From contig JAMCZP010000203.1 in NCBI GenBank assembly GCA_023485185.1, positions 1 through 28,373 on the forward strand: a stretch of DNA of 28,373 bases. The letters run 5' to 3'. Position numbers and translations under genes: made by a program. Shown here piece by piece: positions 1 to 7,970 of the stretch (positions are counted from its first letter, which is position 1; every line of letters starts with the position of its first letter). The notes under the pieces were generated by a model. The model was not told the origin of the DNA. It made no database searches and worked only from the letters and a program-made list of their open reading frames with translations. Origin of the DNA: Gammaproteobacteria bacterium. Lineage in GTDB: Bacteria > Pseudomonadota > Gammaproteobacteria > Pseudomonadales > Halomonadaceae.

Positions 1-8
1 TTGAAGCG

Positions 9-1073
9 ATGGCTGAGCGTTTTGTTGAAGAGATCCTCACTGAGGGTGACAAGGCATCGGCGGTTAGCCAGCGGCGTGCCGTTGATGAGATGGGCCTTGA
101 GTTGCAACAGCAGGCCGCTCATCGCAGCGACATGTTGCAAACGCCCCTGCGTCAGCTAGCAGATCAGGGTGACGAAGGCGGGCCGGTGGCCAAGGCATTG
201 ACCGACCTTCGCGGGCGTATGGAGGGCCTAGACCCCGCTCGCCACCGCCTGGCACCGACCGCTTTGGATCGCGTTCTGGCGATAATACCCGGTCTCGATA
301 GCCGCCTGCAGCGCTACTTTCGGAAGTTCGAAAATACCCAGCAGGCCCTGGATGCAATTATTGAGGATCTGGAAGGCGGTCGCGACATGCTCTATCGTGA
401 CAACCTCACACTGAGCGATGATCAGCAAGCGCTAACTAAAATCCTGAGGGAACTGAACCGCCAAATTGCCCTTGGCCGCATTATCGACCGCCGGCTGTGT
501 GATGAGATCGCCGTTCGCGATAGCAATGATCCACGTCGTCACTTCCTTGAGGAGGAACTGCTCTTTCCTCTGCGTCAGCGTATTGTTGACCTCCAGCAAC
601 AGCTAGCAGTAAGTCAGCAAGGCGTACTGGCGCTAGAGGTCATTATCCGCAACAACCGGGAATTGATACGCGGGGTGGACAGGGCGATTAACGTCACCGT
701 TTCTGCCCTCACTGTCGCGGTAACAGTGGCCATGGCAATGGCCAATCAGCGCCTGGTGCTGGATCGCATCGAAGCGCTCAACACCACCACATCGCAGTTG
801 ATTGGCGGGACAGCTAAAGCGCTACGTCAGCAAGGTGTGGATATCCAAAAACGCGCCTCCTCGGCGATGCTGGACATGCAAGTACTTGAAGAGGCTTTTA
901 CCGAGGTAATGGGTGCAATCAATGATCTCTCAAGCTATCGCCAAGAGGCACTGCCGCGCCTGAATGAACAGATTGACCGCATGGCGACGTTAGCAAAGCA
1001 GGGAAATGCGTCTATCGCACGACTTCAAGAGGGAAGTGAATCGCAACCAAAGGATGGCAACACGCCTAGCTAA
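9..1073 (+). CDS. TelA/KlaA-family toxic anion resistance protein (5' end may lie outside window)
   Basis: The protein matches the TelA (tellurite/toxic anion resistance) family: a long, mostly helical, charged protein with conserved-looking stretches such as IPGLDSRLQRYFRKF and the DLEGGRDMLYRDN segment in the first half. In the second half is a less polar stretch (about residues 225-250) with VTVAMAMANQRLVLD. Family members are cytoplasmic proteins linked to tellurite, colicin or cell-envelope stress resistance, and their biochemistry is poorly defined. The reading frame is open to the left edge of the window, with no stop in the preceding 8 bases. The ATG at base 9 may therefore be internal; family members are usually somewhat longer than the 354 residues seen here. 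The family call is firm, the start is not. Confidence 0.8.
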   Translation: MAERFVEEILTEGDKASAVSQRRAVDEMGLELQQQAAHRSDMLQTPLRQLADQGDEGGPVAKALTDLRGRMEGLDPARHRLAPTALDRVLAIIPGLDSRLQRYFRKFENTQQALDAIIEDLEGGRDMLYRDNLTLSDDQQALTKILRELNRQIALGRIIDRRLCDEIAVRDSNDPRRHFLEEELLFPLRQRIVDLQQQLAVSQQGVLALEVIIRNNRELIRGVDRAINVTVSALTVAVTVAMAMANQRLVLDRIEALNTTTSQLIGGTAKALRQQGVDIQKRASSAMLDMQVLEEAFTEVMGAINDLSSYRQEALPRLNEQIDRMATLAKQGNASIARLQEGSESQPKDGNTPS

Positions 1074-1127
1074 TTTACCAGGATTCTCAGAATGAAGCAG
1101 AGATAACGTTAGTAACCGCAGACATGA

Positions 1128-1319
1128 TTAAAAGCCCAATAAAGCCGACTCCCGCGCCATGGTGTCAAGAATTTCTCGCGCCTTATCGGTATTAGCCGGG
1201 GGTAGCACTACTTCCAGTGCCACGTATAGGTCGCCCGCTTCAAGCCCTGGAATACCACACCCCTTCAACAGCAAACGACGAAGGGTCTGCGAACCCGCAG
1301 GCACCTTGAGCTTGTGCAT
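1128..1319 (-). pseudogene. C-terminal fragment of a DnaJ/CbpA-type co-chaperone
   Basis: The 63-residue frame reads LKVPAGSQTLRRLLLKGCGIPG, then AGDLYVALEVVLPP and a helical tail. This is the extreme C-terminal part of the DnaJ/CbpA substrate-binding domain. The J-domain, the G/F region and the first beta domain are all missing. Upstream (above base 1319) the same frame no longer looks like CbpA, so the gene is decayed or was truncated by rearrangement. The fragment lies tail-to-tail with the TelA-family gene. No function is expected, although a short translated remnant cannot be excluded. Confidence 0.65.
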
Positions 1320-1465
1320 CCGGTGGACGACAGCTGCATATCTACACGGGCTAGGGAACTCAAAACATCGCCTAGCGTCAAATGAAACAATGAGCTATAC
1401 CAAATCTTGAAGAGTTAGATTATTGCCCCAATTAAACTCAACTGCATCTTTCGCCATCAAGAACC

Positions 1466-1471
1466 AGGAGG
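1466..1471 (+). promoter_or_regulatory. Strong Shine-Dalgarno fixing the start of the 63-residue ORF
   Basis: AGGAGG lies five bases before the ATG at 1477. It is the reason for preferring that ATG over the upstream start at 1423 in the same frame. Confidence 0.6.
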
Positions 1472-1476
1472 TTCAT

Positions 1477-1668
1477 ATGAGAAAATGGATTATATTGGCG
1501 CTCGTAAACTGGCTTCGCAAACCAGCAAATCGACAAAAAGCCAAAGAAGCATGGAATGGGGTTCGTGGGCGTAGCGCTGGAAGTCGCGCTTCTCGTCAGC
1601 CTCAGGCTCCATCAGCGCGTGAGCCATCCGCGAATCGGCCTGGCGATACGTTTGACCATCGGCCATAA
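1477..1668 (+). CDS. Small basic hypothetical protein, 63 aa
   Basis: I do not recognise the family. The ATG follows a perfect AGGAGG, which makes translation likely. The peptide begins with a short hydrophobic stretch (MRKWIILALVNWL). It continues as a highly basic, proline-, serine- and arginine-rich tail (residues 16-63) with no obvious fold. The layout suits a small membrane-tethered or nucleic-acid-interacting peptide, but that is a guess from composition. It stands alone between the DnaJ-like fragment and a terminator hairpin at 1740-1780, so it is probably monocistronic. Confidence 0.5.
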   Translation: MRKWIILALVNWLRKPANRQKAKEAWNGVRGRSAGSRASRQPQAPSAREPSANRPGDTFDHRP

Positions 1669-1739
1669 GTTACTGGCCCGAGTCAGTATTGGATAGACTT
1701 AGAGCCATACGCAGCAGTTAAGCTGCATAGATTATTAAT

Positions 1740-1780
1740 ACAATAAAGCCCCGATTGAGTTTTCAGCGGGGCTTTATTGT
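1740..1780. terminator. Bidirectional rho-independent terminator hairpin
   Basis: A perfect 14-base inverted repeat (1740-1753 and 1767-1780) has a GCCCCG/CGGGGC core flanked by A/T-rich arms (AATAAAG and CTTTATT) and a 13-base loop. It sits downstream of the small ORF ending at 1668 and just before the promoter of the next gene, so it insulates the two units. Confidence 0.8.
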
Positions 1781-1789
1781 GATGGTAGG

Positions 1790-1819
1790 TTGAGTGAAGC
1801 CTGACAAAATCGCTATATT
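1790..1819 (+). promoter_or_regulatory. Candidate sigma-70 promoter for the 1853 gene
   Basis: TTGAGT (1790-1795) and TATATT (1814-1819) are separated by 18 bases. They lie about 35 bases before the TTG start at 1853, directly after the terminator. Found by eye only. Confidence 0.45.
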
Positions 1820-1852
1820 GGTGGTCTCTAAACTACGAATAAGGAGAAAGCG

Positions 1853-2263
1853 TTGGACAAAGCCGCCTACCACAATCGTTGGGATCATATTGAGCAGGTA
1901 CAGCGGGAGCTCTGCAACCTTCCAGAATCGGGCGTAGAGAACCGGGCAGCACTTCATAAAGTACTGACCAACACCTTCCGAGAATTCGTTATCACCTGCT
2001 ATTGCGACTACTGGCGCGATGCCTACCAGGGCGCAGCTTTCTCCCTCACCTCTGAACGAGACGTACTTATTGCTCGAGCCATCAAAGCTCATCACTGGAC
2101 TCCGGGCATTGCTGCCAGCCTATCCAACTACGACCTTGCTCTGTCTCTGATTGATGAACTAGCGGCATTCAAGCTGACGGAAATGGCCATTCACGTTTCC
2201 TACATGAATCTGCAAGACCTTCCCAAGGCTGACTATCTAGCACTGATCGAACCACACGAATAA
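1853..2263 (+). CDS. Hypothetical protein, 136 aa, TTG start
   Basis: I do not recognise this protein. It is soluble and helical, with no signal peptide or membrane span, and aromatic-rich (for example CYCDYWRDAY near residue 50). It holds two cysteines near residues 49-51 and ends in an acidic helix. The TTG start is chosen because AAGGAG lies six bases upstream (1841-1846) and a promoter candidate precedes it. It is flanked by a terminator on the left, and downstream a convergent gene is closed by its own terminator, so it appears to be a stand-alone gene. No function can be assigned. Confidence 0.6.
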   Translation: MDKAAYHNRWDHIEQVQRELCNLPESGVENRAALHKVLTNTFREFVITCYCDYWRDAYQGAAFSLTSERDVLIARAIKAHHWTPGIAASLSNYDLALSLIDELAAFKLTEMAIHVSYMNLQDLPKADYLALIEPHE

Positions 2264-2326
2264 CAGAAGCTTGCACTAACATCCATGAGTTGAGGAGTGC
2301 GCCCTATGACAATGAGTGCTGGCGGT

Positions 2327-2362
2327 AAAAAAAGAAGCAACAATTCATAAATTGTTGCTTTT
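2327..2362 (-). terminator. Rho-independent terminator of the zinc-ribbon gene
   Basis: An 11-bp perfect stem (2335-2345 and 2350-2360) with a CATA tetraloop is followed, on the minus strand, by a T-rich run (the complement of the A-tract 2327-2333). It lies about 25 bases past the stop of the minus-strand gene at 2385. Confidence 0.8.
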
Positions 2363-2384
2363 ATAGGAGTGGATGGGCCGCTAA

Positions 2385-2600
2385 TTACTTTTTGTTGCCA
2401 GTAATTCCTTTAGTTACTTTTCGCAGCCCCTTTTCAACGAGATGCTCATCATTTTCACCCTCAACTTCATACGGGGATGGCGAACCGTGCTCATATACTT
2501 CCGCCCCGCAAGCTCCACATTTAGTGGTATCTTTCCGCGCGTCTTCAACTTCGGGCTTGTATTCCTTACCACATTTTTCGCACTTATCGACATGCTTCAT
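2385..2600 (-). CDS. Small zinc-ribbon protein, 71 aa
   Basis: Two CxxC pairs, C7/C10 and C28/C31, separated by a charged linker form a typical zinc ribbon. The C-terminal half is charged and ends in a lysine-rich segment (GITGNKK). AAGGAAA precedes the ATG, and a strong terminator follows the stop. Such rubredoxin-like or FmdB-like ribbons are often small regulators or partner proteins, but the sequence does not identify a specific role. It follows the amide operon on the same strand after a 265-base gap, so it could be co-regulated with it or independent. Confidence 0.6.
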   Translation of the reverse strand: MKHVDKCEKCGKEYKPEVEDARKDTTKCGACGAEVYEHGSPSPYEVEGENDEHLVEKGLRKVTKGITGNKK

Positions 2601-2865
2601 GGCAGATTTCCTTTTGCCGTACCCACTGCTATTGAGATGGAGGCAGAAGAATACTCTTCGCGTGAGCAGAGTGCTTGCTGTGCCGTAGAGTAAAAAACAT
2701 ACAGGCGCTAGCCCCCCATACGTTAACAGGTGGTTCGAAGTGCTGCAGTTATTGTGAATCCCGGTTTAACATTGGACTCTGAACTGCTCATCGGAAGTAA
2801 CCCGCTCATCTTTAAATGTATCGAAGATAAACGGATACTACTGCATCAAAGCTCGCTATATATCG

Positions 2866-4377
2866 CTAGCCGATAGCAACCTGATAAGCATGAGCAGCCT
2901 TGAGTAGGGTTGCTTCATCCCAGCGTCTGCCCACTAGTTGCATACCGATAGGCAAGCCTTCAGAAAACCCCACAGGCACGCTCATTGCCGGGTGGCCACT
3001 GACATCAAACGGGGCCGTGTTGTGCAGGTTGCTAAGCGCACCAGCAAGTGTGCTATTGAGACTTTTATCAGCCGGTCTCTTTACCGCTTTCATAGCGGTG
3101 GTAGGCATGATTAACAAGTCGTATTCCTGCAGAGCGTTGTCATAATCGCGCGCGAGACGCCTACCGATATTCTGGGCTTTACCATAGTAGTGGCGATTGT
3201 ACTGTTCGGACATGTAGTGCCCGGCGAGGACCGTCATCTTTACTGTGTCGCTAAAGTCATGACCACGAGCGCGGCGAGCCCTGCCGTAAAAGTCCATAAG
3301 CTGTGTGCTGTAATGCCCCCGCCAGTTTGTGCCGTAACCATCGCCCCTGACCATGAGTTCGGTGGCGCCCTCAAAGGCAATCGCACTCCACAGCGCAAGC
3401 CCGTCGTTGTGCATGGGTACCGATACCTCCGTGGCACGAGCGCCCACTTTTTCCAGCACGCTGATGGCTTCTTTAACGGCTGCGTCCACGTCAGATTCAC
3501 TGACCCCGGCAATGTCAAACCCTTCACGTAGGATGCCAATGCGTATGCCAGTGAGATCTTCACTTAGCGATTCGGTGTATTTCGCGGTACGCACGTCGTA
3601 TTGGCGTGGATCTAACCCATCCGAGCCAGCAAGTACCTCCAACATACGGGCGCAATCTTCGGCGGTACGCGCCATAGGGCCTACGTGGTCAAGAGTAAGC
3701 TCAATGGGGAAAATACCTGTATAAGGCACTAGGCCATGTGTTCCTTTGATCCCGTAGCAACCGCTCCATGAGGCGGGTAGTCGAATAGAGCCGCCCTGAT
3801 CACCTCCCAGCGCCATATCGACTTCACCGTTGGTCACCACCACGGCGCTGCCGTTGGAAGAGGCGCCAGCTAGACGCTCACGGTCATGGGGATTAACCGG
3901 TTGGGGTTCGGGATAGCCGGTACAGCCTCCACCGTCAAAACAGAACGCAGGAACGGCTGTCTTGCCGATGATGTGCGCGCCAGCGTCGAGAAGCCGGGTG
4001 ACCACTGTGGCGTCCTCCCGGGGCACAAAACCTTCCATGATCGGCGAACCATTCATCATCGGGATGCCTGCCAGAGCGATGTTATCCTTTAGCGCTACCG
4101 TTCGGCCCGCAAGTGGTCCCTCTTCTGCCCCAGGCACCGAACACTTCCAAGCCCAGCCATTGAGCGGGTTGTCGTCACCGACGGGGCGATAACCCATATC
4201 TGCTCGCGGATAATTTACGGGCAATGATTCATCCGCCAGTTCATCCAGGCGATCATAAATGGCCATTGAGCCAGCAACGGCGGACTGGAACTCACCCAGT
4301 TCTTCAAAGGAAAGGTCAAAGCCGTAATAATCGGAAATGGCTGCCAACGTATCAATGCCGGGTCGCTTCACACTCAT
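2866..4377 (-). CDS. Amidase-signature family amidase
   Basis: This is a 503-residue serine hydrolase of the amidase-signature family, which cleaves carboxamides to acid and ammonia. The Ser-cisSer-Lys triad is visible: K97 in VALKDNIALAG, S173/S174 in GASSNGSA, and S197 in GGDQGGSIRLPAS. After S197 comes the expected glycine-rich, proline-containing continuation (GIKGTHGLVPYTG). No signal peptide is present, so it is cytoplasmic. I place the start at the ATG at 4377, nine bases after GGAG, rather than a TTG two codons upstream. It is the last gene of the amide operon, 61 bases after the double nitrilase. The exact substrate cannot be read from the sequence; the context points to a short amide, possibly released by the neighbouring enzymes. 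Confidence 0.85.
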   Translation of the reverse strand: MSVKRPGIDTLAAISDYYGFDLSFEELGEFQSAVAGSMAIYDRLDELADESLPVNYPRADMGYRPVGDDNPLNGWAWKCSVPGAEEGPLAGRTVALKDNIALAGIPMMNGSPIMEGFVPREDATVVTRLLDAGAHIIGKTAVPAFCFDGGGCTGYPEPQPVNPHDRERLAGASSNGSAVVVTNGEVDMALGGDQGGSIRLPASWSGCYGIKGTHGLVPYTGIFPIELTLDHVGPMARTAEDCARMLEVLAGSDGLDPRQYDVRTAKYTESLSEDLTGIRIGILREGFDIAGVSESDVDAAVKEAISVLEKVGARATEVSVPMHNDGLALWSAIAFEGATELMVRGDGYGTNWRGHYSTQLMDFYGRARRARGHDFSDTVKMTVLAGHYMSEQYNRHYYGKAQNIGRRLARDYDNALQEYDLLIMPTTAMKAVKRPADKSLNSTLAGALSNLHNTAPFDVSGHPAMSVPVGFSEGLPIGMQLVGRRWDEATLLKAAHAYQVAIG

Positions 4378-4438
4378 AGTCAACTACTCCTATACACGAA
4401 CGATTGCCTGAAAAGGCATTTAGCGAGGAAAATACAAA

Positions 4439-6136
4439 CTATCGCTCCAACAGTTTCGGATAGTGGTGTGGCAGACGCATCACCACCAAGTCCTTTCGGC
4501 GTACAGCGCTGTTTGGGTAAGCCGAATCCAGGTTGCTCGTGTCGATAGCAAGCTGAACGCAGCCAGTGGCGCTGGTTAACAATGATTCTCGGCGAGGAAA
4601 ATGAAACGTATCCGGGCCGAATATACCGCTTAGCCCCGGTAATCCAGCGTCGGGCATATGCACGTTGGCGAAAGCGAAATAGCAGTTGTTCTCGCCACCG
4701 CGCACCCGATAATGGTGCCAATGGTGCTCGTCCGGGCCGGTGGGAATAGGTGCTGGCTGACGAATGTCAGTACCGGGATGGGCACAGTGAAATGGCCCTG
4801 GCAAGGCAGCAGGACAAGCGATAACATCGCATCCCCGCAGCGCCAAGATGCGGCCCGCTTCGGGGAAATCAGCATCATGGCCAATCAATAAGCCTAGCCG
4901 TCCTAGCGGCAGATCGAAGCTTACCCAGCAATCGCCAGGGTTCGCCCATTTACGGTCTGCCTTATTTAAGTGAATCTTACGATAAACCGCCATAACGCCC
5001 TGCGCTCCTACCAGAGCGGCAGCATTATAGAGATGTTCTCCCGACTGTTCCGCGAAACCTACTACATAGTACTGTTGACGCTCCTCAGCGAGTCGACGCA
5101 GTGTGTCGAAAACACCATGACGCTGTGAGATGGGATTGATACCGCCAGTGTCTAACCCGGTAAGCGCCAGCTCAGGAAAAACAATAAGCTCGGCACCCTC
5201 TGCTTGGGCAATCAAATCAGTGCATTTGGAAAGGTTATCGTCGAGATTATTCGATGGGGAAAATTGAGCAACGGCGATGGTGCTTGTTTTTCCATTGGGC
5301 AGTGGCTGATGGCCATAAAGCCTGAAAAAGTCTAGCGGGTTCCAAGCGTGTGTTTGATGAAGTAGCTCATGATAAAGATCTGGGCGACGCTCACTGGTCA
5401 ACGGCCCCGTTACTCGTTCAGTATCAATCTCACCAAACACGATGCCATCACCGTCATCGCGGCTAGCCTGGATATATCCATCTGGATCAATCACGCAGCT
5501 ACCGCCACTGAATTGAACGCCGCGCTCCATCCCCCAGCGATTGCTCTCAATAAGATAGCAGCCGTTTTCTTTGGCACGACTGATCCAATAGGGTGCTGGC
5601 GCTCGCTCAGCCAGCCAATTACTCAGATGGCAAATGACCTCGGCACCCTGCAGCGCGACCAACCGTGCAGTTTCAAGAAAATGAATGTCCATGCAGATGA
5701 GCAGCGCGATACGGCCCAGTGACGTCTCGAACACTTGATGGCCAGTGTCGCCTGAAGCCGCCCACTTTGGCTCGGCGATATAAGGATGGCTTTTACGATG
5801 TTTTCCTAAATAGCCCTCAGGGCCAACTAAAACAGCCGTGTTGTAGTAAAGCCCATTGCCAGCATCAATTTCTGGCAGCCCGATAACGATATAGCAGTCA
5901 AGCTTCGCCGCCAGAGCGGCGAAGCTTTGGGTTGAGGGCCCTGGCACTTGTTCGACGTAGGGTGCAACCTCCCCTCTGTCATACCAGCAATAGCCGGTAA
6001 GACCCATCTCCGGCGTTATGATTAGCCGCGCACCAGACGCAGCCGCCTCTTCCACTAACCGCTTTAGAACATCAATATTTCGCTCTTTAGCAAACATTTC
6101 AGGCTCAAACTGCACGGTGGCGGCAAGGTATTTCAT
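4439..6136 (-). CDS. Tandem double C-N hydrolase (nitrilase superfamily) with one intact and one degenerate active site
   Basis: The 565 residues contain two nitrilase-superfamily domains, about 1-270 and 284-560. Domain 1 keeps the Glu-Lys-Cys triad: E43 (TPEMGLTGY), K115 (HRKSHPY) and C148 (LLICMDIHF). Domain 2 keeps E322 (FPELALTGL) and K387 (YRKIHL), but the nucleophile position reads LLIGHDADFPE, with G419 where cysteine should be. Domain 2 should therefore be unable to hydrolyse amides and may serve in assembly or allostery. The family hydrolyses nitriles, amides or carbamoyl groups using the cysteine. GGAGGA lies five bases before the ATG. The gene is 17 bases downstream of the FmdA-type amidase gene and 61 bases upstream of another amidase, all in the same operon. 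Confidence 0.85.
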   Translation of the reverse strand: MKYLAATVQFEPEMFAKERNIDVLKRLVEEAAASGARLIITPEMGLTGYCWYDRGEVAPYVEQVPGPSTQSFAALAAKLDCYIVIGLPEIDAGNGLYYNTAVLVGPEGYLGKHRKSHPYIAEPKWAASGDTGHQVFETSLGRIALLICMDIHFLETARLVALQGAEVICHLSNWLAERAPAPYWISRAKENGCYLIESNRWGMERGVQFSGGSCVIDPDGYIQASRDDGDGIVFGEIDTERVTGPLTSERRPDLYHELLHQTHAWNPLDFFRLYGHQPLPNGKTSTIAVAQFSPSNNLDDNLSKCTDLIAQAEGAELIVFPELALTGLDTGGINPISQRHGVFDTLRRLAEERQQYYVVGFAEQSGEHLYNAAALVGAQGVMAVYRKIHLNKADRKWANPGDCWVSFDLPLGRLGLLIGHDADFPEAGRILALRGCDVIACPAALPGPFHCAHPGTDIRQPAPIPTGPDEHHWHHYRVRGGENNCYFAFANVHMPDAGLPGLSGIFGPDTFHFPRRESLLTSATGCVQLAIDTSNLDSAYPNSAVRRKDLVVMRLPHHYPKLLER

Positions 6137-6153
6137 ATTGTCCTCCCCGCTCG

Positions 6154-7152
6154 CTAGCGTGCTTGCCCAACGATGGACTTGAGGATAGAAGCGCCCAATG
6201 TATATTTTGGATCCACCATATTGCCTAACCGCACTCGCCCTGCCTGGGTAAGAAGCATGTAGGCCTCTATTTCATCGAAATCAAACTCAGCAGCCAGCCA
6301 GCGTACCAGCTCTCTGTAGGCAATCCGGGTGGCATCTTCCATGGGACGCGCTGAACCGATGGTCATATAGAACTGTTCATTTTCCAGACGCGGCCATTTG
6401 AACGTCCAATCTTTAATCAAGTCGACCTGAACGGTGGTCACGGTAGGATGCTCGATCGCCACGCCGCACAACTCACCATCACCCTGCGCCGCATGGCAGT
6501 CACCTAAATAAAGATAAGCACCTTTGGTATGCACCGGCAGATAGATCACCGCACCCGGTGCTACATCAGGTAAGTCCATATTGCCGCCGTAATAATCGGG
6601 AACCAGCGAGCTAATCGACTCAATCTCTGGTGATACCCCAATGGTGCCAATAAAAGGCTGGTAAGGAAGGGTTATTTTATCGCTCCACTTCACGCCGGTT
6701 TCCGCGTCTATCTCGACCTTCTTTACCCGCTCCGGTAGCGGTGCGTTGAGTAGCGCAGTATCACCGGTCGCCACTAGTCCACCAAATTCGGTAATCAGTG
6801 CTGTCGTCCCGCAGGGCTGGGGGCCACGAGGTTTCATGTCTAGGATATAAACCGCCAGGCAATCGCCCTTCTCCGCCCCCTCTACGTAGATCGGTCCGTT
6901 CTGCGGATTAAGATAAGGTAAATTAAGCAACTCGCTGGGCTTGTCGCTTTCCGAGCGCAGTTTTCCTTCGAAAGCATCATGGGTTTCAGCACTAACGATA
7001 TCGCCCGGTTGGATGTGCAGAACGGGCTTGGGGTTAGGACCAAGCGTATAGTGATACTGACCTTGAGCCGCTTCAGTTAGTTGGTGTGTAGTACCAGGCT
7101 TACCTTTGGCGACGGCGCGACGCGCCATGATGGAATGTTCAAACCAGTTCAT
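6154..7152 (-). CDS. Acetamidase/formamidase family protein (FmdA/AmdA)
   Basis: The 332 residues match the FmdA/AmdA family of zinc-dependent formamidases and acetamidases, which hydrolyse short aliphatic amides to ammonia plus carboxylate. Recognisable blocks are HIQPGDIVSAETHDAFEG (about residues 46-63), NPQNGPIYVEGAEKGD (about 82-97) and YLGDCHAAQGDGELCG (about 216-231), the last typical of the metal-binding core. There is no signal peptide. AAGGAG lies eight bases before the ATG. The gene follows the transporter ATPase gene by 98 bases, suggesting that imported amide is hydrolysed at once in the cytoplasm. Confidence 0.85.
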   Translation of the reverse strand: MNWFEHSIMARRAVAKGKPGTTHQLTEAAQGQYHYTLGPNPKPVLHIQPGDIVSAETHDAFEGKLRSESDKPSELLNLPYLNPQNGPIYVEGAEKGDCLAVYILDMKPRGPQPCGTTALITEFGGLVATGDTALLNAPLPERVKKVEIDAETGVKWSDKITLPYQPFIGTIGVSPEIESISSLVPDYYGGNMDLPDVAPGAVIYLPVHTKGAYLYLGDCHAAQGDGELCGVAIEHPTVTTVQVDLIKDWTFKWPRLENEQFYMTIGSARPMEDATRIAYRELVRWLAAEFDFDEIEAYMLLTQAGRVRLGNMVDPKYTLGASILKSIVGQAR

Positions 7153-7250
7153 TGTTCTACTCCTTTTTAGGTGCTTTCAGTCATCGCTCCAGCTACTGCA
7201 GACCGGAGTTGAGTCATGGTTAAATAGTATTGATGGCTATCTCATCCTGC

Positions 7251-7970
7251 TTATACAGCCAGAATTCGACGCATTGCGTCACGATCACGGAGTTGCTCCT
7301 TCGCAAGCTCATGGGTAATTTTTCCCTTATCCATGACGTAGCAGCGTTGCGCCATGGTCATGATCATGTCCAGGTTCTGCTCTACGAGGAGAATGGTTAC
7401 GCCCAGCTCGCGATTGAGCTTGAGAATGTTTCGTGAAATGTCCTTTACGATGTTGGGCTGAATACCTTCCGAGGGTTCGTCGAGTAGCATAAGTTTCGGC
7501 TTGCCCACCATGGCACGGCCGATAGCAAGCTGTTGCTGTTGCCCGCCGCTGAAGGTGCCCGCTCGTTGATTAGCCCGCTCTTTCAAGATGGGGAAGAATT
7601 CGTAAACCCGCTCATAGTCAACACCCTCGCCAGGCTGTTGGAGCATTTCGCCGACCTTGAGATTTTCCCAGACGGTCATGCGCGAGAAGACCTCACGCCC
7701 TTGCGGGATATAACCAATGCCCAAACGCGCACGTTCGTGAGATTCGAGCGCGCTAATATCCTTACCATCGAAACGGATAATGCCTTGCCGATTCTTGATA
7801 AGACCAATCAGCGTTTTCATTAACGTCGTCTTGCCGACGCCATTTCGACCGATGACGGCTACCACCTCGCCGCGACCAACACTCAGGCTGACCTCTTGCA
7901 GCACTGAGGTGGTACCGTAGCCAGAAATGACGCCCTCCACGCTCAACAGATTTGTACTATTCGTCGTCAT
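7251..7970 (-). CDS. ABC transporter ATP-binding protein, UrtE/LivF type
   Basis: This is an ATPase subunit of a branched-chain-amino-acid/urea-type (HAAT) importer. Walker A is GRNGVGKT (41-48), the ABC signature SGGQQQ (141-146), and Walker B LMLLDEPSEGI with D164/E165. The SEGIQP segment after Walker B is typical of UrtE relative to LivF. I start at the ATG at 7970, giving 239 residues. A longer frame begins nine codons earlier but would overlap the preceding gene further. With the chosen start the gene overlaps the upstream ATPase gene by 14 bases, implying translational coupling. Confidence 0.85.
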   Translation of the reverse strand: MTTNSTNLLSVEGVISGYGTTSVLQEVSLSVGRGEVVAVIGRNGVGKTTLMKTLIGLIKNRQGIIRFDGKDISALESHERARLGIGYIPQGREVFSRMTVWENLKVGEMLQQPGEGVDYERVYEFFPILKERANQRAGTFSGGQQQQLAIGRAMVGKPKLMLLDEPSEGIQPNIVKDISRNILKLNRELGVTILLVEQNLDMIMTMAQRCYVMDKGKITHELAKEQLRDRDAMRRILAV

